From positions 1-10,018 of the forward strand of contig JAKLIL010000045.1 of the NCBI GenBank assembly GCA_022709625.1: a DNA stretch of 10,018 nucleotides, given 5' to 3'. The DNA comes from Verrucomicrobiota bacterium (lineage in GTDB: Bacteria > Verrucomicrobiota > Kiritimatiellia > CAIQIC01 > Lenti-01). The position numbers and the translations under genes are program-made. The notes beneath the pieces were generated by a model. That model was not told the DNA's origin and made no database searches. It worked only from the letters and a program-made list of their open reading frames with translations. Below are positions 6,460-10,018 of the stretch, one piece after another; the first letter of the stretch is position 1, and every line of letters begins with the position of its first letter.

Positions 6460-6651
6460 ATGGCAGTCCCCAAAAGAAAAGTGTCGAAGAGCCGCGTGCG
6501 CATGCGCAAGGCGGCGTGGGCCAACAAGATTCCGCGGGCGGCCGTCCAGGCGTGCCCGGAATGCGGTGCGCCGCGCCAGCCCCATCGCGTCTGTCCGGCG
6601 TGCGGCAAGTACAATGGCCGCCAAGTGGTCATCCAGGAAACGAAGGATTGA
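6460..6651 (+). CDS. rpmF: 50S ribosomal protein L32 (bL32)
   Basis: A small 63-residue component of the large ribosomal subunit. The opening MAVPKRKVSKSR is diagnostic for bL32. A zinc ribbon is complete, with Cys32/Cys35 and Cys45/Cys48, so this is the cysteine-containing, zinc-binding form. A strong ribosome-binding site AGGAGG (6448-6453) overlaps the yceD stop and lies 6 bases before the ATG, consistent with high expression. The gene sits between yceD and plsX as in many bacteria. Confidence 0.98.
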   Translation: MAVPKRKVSKSRVRMRKAAWANKIPRAAVQACPECGAPRQPHRVCPACGKYNGRQVVIQETKD

Positions 6652-6691
6652 GTCCGGACGGCGCCGCTGCGGCGGCCGCCGCTAGACTTCC

Positions 6692-7723
6692 ATGCGCATT
6701 GCCGTGGACGCCATGGGGGGCGATTACGCTCCCCAAGCCATCGTGGAGGGTGCCTTGCTGGCCGTCCGGGAGTGCAAGGCCATCGACGGCCTCTATCTGG
6801 TCGGCGACGAGACGGCCATCCAAGCGGAAATTGCGCGGTGCGGAGGGTCATCCGACCGGGTAGTCGTCCGGCACGCCGCGGAAGTGATCGGCATGGGCGA
6901 ATCGCCCGCCAACGCGGTTCGCCGCAAGAAGGATTCCTCGATCAACCGCGCCATGGATCTCGTCAAGGACGGCTCGGCCGATGCGGTCTTCGCCGCCGGC
7001 AGCACGGGCGCGGCGGTGGCGGCCGCCACCTTGAAGCTCCGCACGCTGGAAGGCATCCGGCGTCCCGCCATCGCCGTCGCGATGCCGACGCCGGCCGACA
7101 AGCCGGTGCTGGTGATCGACGGCGGCGCCACCACGGATTGCACGCCGGAAATCCTGATGCAATTCGCCATCATGGGTTCGGTCTATTCCCGCCAGGTGCT
7201 TGGCCAGCCGGAGCCCAAGGTCGGGCTCATGAGCGTCGGCACGGAAGAAGCCAAGGGCAACGCCCTCAGCAAGGAAACCTTCGAGCTGCTGGAACACGCT
7301 CCGGTCACCTTCATCGGAAACGTGGAAGGCCACGATCTGTTCGAAGGCGGCGTGGACGTGGTCGTCTGCGACGGCTTTACCGGCAACGTGATCCTCAAGA
7401 CCAGCGAAAGCGTGGCCCATGCCGTCGGCAAGTGGCTGAAACGCGAACTGACGAAAAATCCCGTGCGCCTGCTGGGGTCCCTGCTGTTGAGCGGCGGGCT
7501 GCGTTCCCTCAAGAAGAAGATCAGCCAGAAGACCTACGGCGGGGCGCCCCTGCTGGGCGTCAACGGCATCTGCATCATCGGCCACGGCAGTTCCGACAAG
7601 ATCGCCGCCAAAAACGGCATCCTACAGGCCGTGGAAGCTGTGACGCACCGCGTGAACGAATCCATCCTGGCCGGCGTGCGGCATTTTGCGGCCGCGGCGG
7701 CGGCCCCGGGAGCCGCGCCGTGA
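6692..7723 (+). CDS. plsX: Phosphate acyltransferase PlsX
   Basis: Transfers acyl groups from acyl-ACP to phosphate, producing acyl-phosphate for PlsY and so linking fatty-acid synthesis to glycerolipid synthesis; a peripheral membrane protein. The 343-residue sequence has the family start MRIAVDAMGGDYAP and the motifs RRKKDSS, FAAGSTGA, DGGA, SVGTEEAKGN, GNVEGHDLF, CDGFTGNVILK and YGGAPLLGVNG. Length is typical. The 40-base gap after rpmF contains a GC palindrome (6669-6682) and TAGACT just before the start; I see no clear ribosome-binding site. The C-terminus ends in an Ala-rich tail whose stop overlaps the fabH GTG (GTGA). Confidence 0.97.
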   Translation: MRIAVDAMGGDYAPQAIVEGALLAVRECKAIDGLYLVGDETAIQAEIARCGGSSDRVVVRHAAEVIGMGESPANAVRRKKDSSINRAMDLVKDGSADAVFAAGSTGAAVAAATLKLRTLEGIRRPAIAVAMPTPADKPVLVIDGGATTDCTPEILMQFAIMGSVYSRQVLGQPEPKVGLMSVGTEEAKGNALSKETFELLEHAPVTFIGNVEGHDLFEGGVDVVVCDGFTGNVILKTSESVAHAVGKWLKRELTKNPVRLLGSLLLSGGLRSLKKKISQKTYGGAPLLGVNGICIIGHGSSDKIAAKNGILQAVEAVTHRVNESILAGVRHFAAAAAAPGAAP

Positions 7724-8712
7724 GCGGGAAAATCCATGCCGCCATCACGGGGGTGGGGAAGTACGCCCCCGAAAAGGTGCTGACCAACGCCGATCTCGAG
7801 AAGATGGTGGATACCAGCGACGAGTGGATCCGCACCCGCACGGGGATCCGGGAACGGCGGATCGCCGCCCCCGACGAGTTTACCTCCGACATGGGCCTGC
7901 GCGCCGCGCGCGAAGCCCTCGCCCAGGCCCGCGTGGCGCCAGAGGCCGTCGAAGCCATCTTCGTGGCCACCTGTACCCCCGACCGGATTTTTCCCAGCAC
8001 GGCTTGCCTGATCCAAGCCGCATTGGGCGCCAAGCGCGCCTACGGCTTCGATATTTCCTCCGCCTGTGCCGGATTCTTGATGGCTTTGGACGCGGCGGCG
8101 GGCGCGGTCGAATCCGGCCGAGTCCGGAATGCCCTCGTGATCGGCGCCGAAAAGCTCAGCGCGGCGACGGACTGGACCAGCCGGAACACCTGCGTGCTCT
8201 TCGGGGACGGCGCCGGGGCGGTGGTGCTTCAGGCCGCCGATCGGCCCGGAATCCGCTCCACGTTGCTGGGCGTGGACGGCACGCTGGCGGATTTCCTGTC
8301 CATTCCCGCCGGGGGCTGCCGGCTGCCCGCCTCGGAGGAAACCGTCCGCCAGCGCCTGCACTGCATGCACATGGCCGGCCGGGAAACGTTCAAGATCGCG
8401 GTGGCCACGATGCTCGAAGCCGCCCAACAGGCCATTGCGCGCGCCGGCTTGACGGTGGCCGACATCGACTGCATGGTGCCCCACCAAGCCAACATGCGGA
8501 TCGTGGAAGCGGTGGCCAAGCGCTTGGGCGACGGCGTGCTGGAGCGCGTGTTCATCAATCTGGACCGCTATGGCAACACGTCGGCGGCATCCATTCCGAT
8601 CGCGTTGGCGGAAGCCGTGGCGGCCGGCAAGATCGCCAGCGGCAGCAAGGTCCTGATGGTCGCGTTTGGCGGCGGCCTGTCGTGGGGCGGGACCGTGGTG
8701 GAGTGGCTATGA
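7720..8712 (+). CDS. fabH: 3-oxoacyl-ACP synthase III (KAS III)
   Basis: Condenses an acyl-CoA primer, usually acetyl-CoA, with malonyl-ACP to start fatty-acid elongation. The 330-residue protein has the catalytic triad Cys116 (SSACAGF), His255 (PHQAN) and Asn286 (GNTSAAS), plus the FabH segments DTSDEWIRTRTGIRERRI and the closing GGGLSWG. The start is GTG at 7720, overlapping the plsX TGA, with CGGGAG (7706-7711) as ribosome-binding site 8 bases upstream; this gives the expected N-terminal length. The 3' end overlaps fabD by 4 bases (ATGA), so translation of plsX, fabH and fabD is probably coupled. Primer preference (straight or branched) cannot be read from the sequence by eye. Confidence 0.97.
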   Translation: MSGKIHAAITGVGKYAPEKVLTNADLEKMVDTSDEWIRTRTGIRERRIAAPDEFTSDMGLRAAREALAQARVAPEAVEAIFVATCTPDRIFPSTACLIQAALGAKRAYGFDISSACAGFLMALDAAAGAVESGRVRNALVIGAEKLSAATDWTSRNTCVLFGDGAGAVVLQAADRPGIRSTLLGVDGTLADFLSIPAGGCRLPASEETVRQRLHCMHMAGRETFKIAVATMLEAAQQAIARAGLTVADIDCMVPHQANMRIVEAVAKRLGDGVLERVFINLDRYGNTSAASIPIALAEAVAAGKIASGSKVLMVAFGGGLSWGGTVVEWL

Positions 8713-9635
8713 GCACGATGCTGTTGTTTCCCGGCCAAGGGGCCCAGGCGGTCGGCATGGGCCGCGAACTCGCCGAGGGGCTGCCCGCCTGCCGGGCGCT
8801 GTTCGATCGGGCGAGCGCCGTCTTGGGATTCGACCTGCTGGCGCTGTGCGTCGCGGGGCCGCTCGCGGAGTTGACCAAGTCGAGCAATGCGCAGCCCGCC
8901 ATTTTCGCGGTTAGCGCGGCGGCGCGCGCGGCGCTGGCGCATTATGCCGGCGGCCCGCTCGCGGTGGCCGGCGCGGCGGGCCTGAGCAGCGGCGAGTGGG
9001 CCGCCCTGCACGAGGCCGGCGTCGTGGCTTTCGAGGACGTGGTTCGCATCCTGCGCGCCCGCGGACAGTTCATGCAGGAAGCCTGCGAGGCCGCGCCCGG
9101 CGGCATGTTGACGATTATCGGCCTGACCTTGGACAAGGTGCAGGAAATCGCCCGGACCGCGGGCCTCGAAGTGGCGAATATGAATTCCCCGGTGCAGACC
9201 GTGCTGTCCGGTCCCGCCGACCGCATTCCGGCCGGCGAAGCCGCCGCCAAGGCGGCCGGCGCCAAGCGCGCCCTGCGGCTGACGGTGGCCGGCGCGTTCC
9301 ATTCGTCCCTGATGCGGCCGGCGGCGGACAAGCTGGCCGAATTTCTCGCCGGCATCGAGTTGCGCGCGCCGCGCTGCCCCGTTTGGTCGAACGTGACGGG
9401 CCAACCGCATACGACGCCCGACGAGATCCGCCGCCTGATGGCGGCGCAGGTCTATTCCCCCGTGCGCTGGACGGATTGCTTTGCCGCCATGGCCGCGACC
9501 GGTCTGGCGGCGGGCTGCGAATGCGGCCCCGGCACGGTGCTGGCCGGCCTAGCCAAGCGGATCGTGCCCGCCGCGGCGATTGCCAGTATTTTTGACTTGG
9601 CGGGGGCGCAGGCGGCCGCCAAGATGTTGGTTTAA
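8709..9635 (+). CDS. fabD: Malonyl-CoA:ACP transacylase
   Basis: Moves malonyl from CoA to ACP, supplying the elongation unit for fatty-acid synthesis. The 308-residue protein starts with LLFPGQGAQAVGMG and keeps the key residues: nucleophile Ser93, Arg118 (RGQFM) that binds the malonyl carboxylate, and His198 (AGAFHSSLM). QPAIFA and a GPGTVLAGL C-terminal segment are also typical. The nucleophile elbow reads G-L-S-S-G-E-W instead of the common G-H-S-L-G-E-Y, so the residue before the serine is Leu, not His. The catalytic dyad itself is intact, so I expect an active enzyme. The ATG at 8709 overlaps the fabH stop. Confidence 0.96.
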   Translation: MSTMLLFPGQGAQAVGMGRELAEGLPACRALFDRASAVLGFDLLALCVAGPLAELTKSSNAQPAIFAVSAAARAALAHYAGGPLAVAGAAGLSSGEWAALHEAGVVAFEDVVRILRARGQFMQEACEAAPGGMLTIIGLTLDKVQEIARTAGLEVANMNSPVQTVLSGPADRIPAGEAAAKAAGAKRALRLTVAGAFHSSLMRPAADKLAEFLAGIELRAPRCPVWSNVTGQPHTTPDEIRRLMAAQVYSPVRWTDCFAAMAATGLAAGCECGPGTVLAGLAKRIVPAAAIASIFDLAGAQAAAKMLV

Positions 9636-9654
9636 TCGGTTGGAAACCGCAGGT

Positions 9655-10018
9655 ATGGAGTCCTTGAACGGCAAAATCGCATTGGTCACCGGCGCCGCGC
9701 GCGGCATCGGGCAGGCCATCGCCTTGCAGTTGGCGGCCGACGGCGCCGATCTGGCGCTGTGCGACGTGCAGGCCGACTGGCTGGCGGACACCGCCGCCAA
9801 GGTGCGGGAACTCGGCCGCCGGGCCGAAACCTACGCCATGGACGTGTCCAACGGGACGGCCGTGGGAGCGGCCGTCGCCCGGGTCATCGCCGATTTCGGG
9901 CGGATCGACGTGCTGGTCAACAACGCCGGCATCACGCGCGACACCCTGCTGGTCCGCATGTCCGAGGAGGACTGGGACGCGGTGCTGGACATCAATCTCA
10001 AGGGCGCCTTCCTGGTCA
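9655..10018 (+). CDS. fabG: 3-oxoacyl-ACP reductase FabG, 3' end outside window
   Basis: Short-chain dehydrogenase that reduces 3-oxoacyl-ACP in the first reduction of the elongation cycle. 121 codons are present. The Rossmann motif TGAARGIG spans residues 12-19, NNAG lies at 89-92, and Asn114 corresponds to the first residue of the Asn-Ser-Tyr-Lys tetrad; the Ser, Tyr and Lys lie beyond the window. The residue after strand beta-2 is Asp37, which in classical short-chain dehydrogenases often marks NAD(H) over NADP(H) use; NADPH is usual for FabG. The ATG at 9655 follows fabD by 19 bases, which contain a small hairpin (9637-9649); the ribosome-binding site is weak (AGG). FabG is supported by position after fabD, but related oxidoreductases share these motifs. 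Confidence 0.88.
   Translation, partial: MESLNGKIALVTGAARGIGQAIALQLAADGADLALCDVQADWLADTAAKVRELGRRAETYAMDVSNGTAVGAAVARVIADFGRIDVLVNNAGITRDTLLVRMSEEDWDAVLDINLKGAFLV

Noticed and set aside
6669..6682. 14-base perfect palindrome between rpmF and plsX, considered as terminator or operator
   Set aside because: It is composed only of G and C with no T tract, such palindromes arise easily at this base composition, and it lies inside a conserved operon.
9637..9649. Small hairpin CGGTT-GGA-AACCG between fabD and fabG, considered as a terminator
   Set aside because: Five pairs and no following T run; fabG continues the operon, so termination is unlikely.

Overview
This is a GC-rich bacterial chromosomal window in which every recognisable gene lies on the + strand. 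It holds housekeeping genes for RNA metabolism, two tRNAs and membrane-lipid synthesis, plus one less familiar secreted protein. No insertion sequence, CRISPR array, prophage or other mobile element is visible. The taxonomic signal is weak. The FabD nucleophile motif reads GLSSGE instead of the usual GHSLGE, a type of variation I associate with the Planctomycetes-Verrucomicrobia-Chlamydiae group (including the GC-rich Kiritimatiellota). That placement is inference only.

Layout. (1) 1-1473: an RhlB-like DEAD-box RNA helicase, open at the left edge, with basic low-complexity tails on both sides of its core. (2) 1497-1748: a candidate promoter, then tRNA-Ala(CGC) and tRNA-Tyr(GTA), both with encoded CCA. 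(3) 1800-3818: a predicted exported AlgX/AlgJ-type SGNH protein with a D-x-H pair and a GDS serine. It has no acetyltransferase partner nearby and ends at two abutting hairpins followed by a T run. (4) 3887-5853: a promoter candidate and the compact run psd-pssA-coaD (phosphatidylethanolamine synthesis and coenzyme A). (5) 5855-10018: a promoter candidate and yceD-rpmF-plsX-fabH-fabD-fabG, with fabG cut by the right edge.

How the genes fit together. CoaD makes dephospho-CoA, the precursor of CoA and of the acyl-carrier-protein prosthetic group. FabD, FabH and FabG make malonyl-ACP, start chain elongation and carry out the first reduction. PlsX turns acyl-ACP into acyl-phosphate for glycerolipid synthesis. 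PssA and Psd convert CDP-diacylglycerol to phosphatidylethanolamine. The right 6 kb is therefore close to a membrane-lipid supercluster, with ribosomal protein L32 and YceD in their commonly conserved place beside plsX. Tight overlaps (TGATG, GTGA, ATGA) imply translational coupling at three junctions.

I did not find a convincing new biological system. The points most worth a second look are the orphan AlgX-like protein and its start site beside a hairpin, the tandem 23-nt hairpins after it, the shared promoter-like layout, and the FabD and FabG motif variants.
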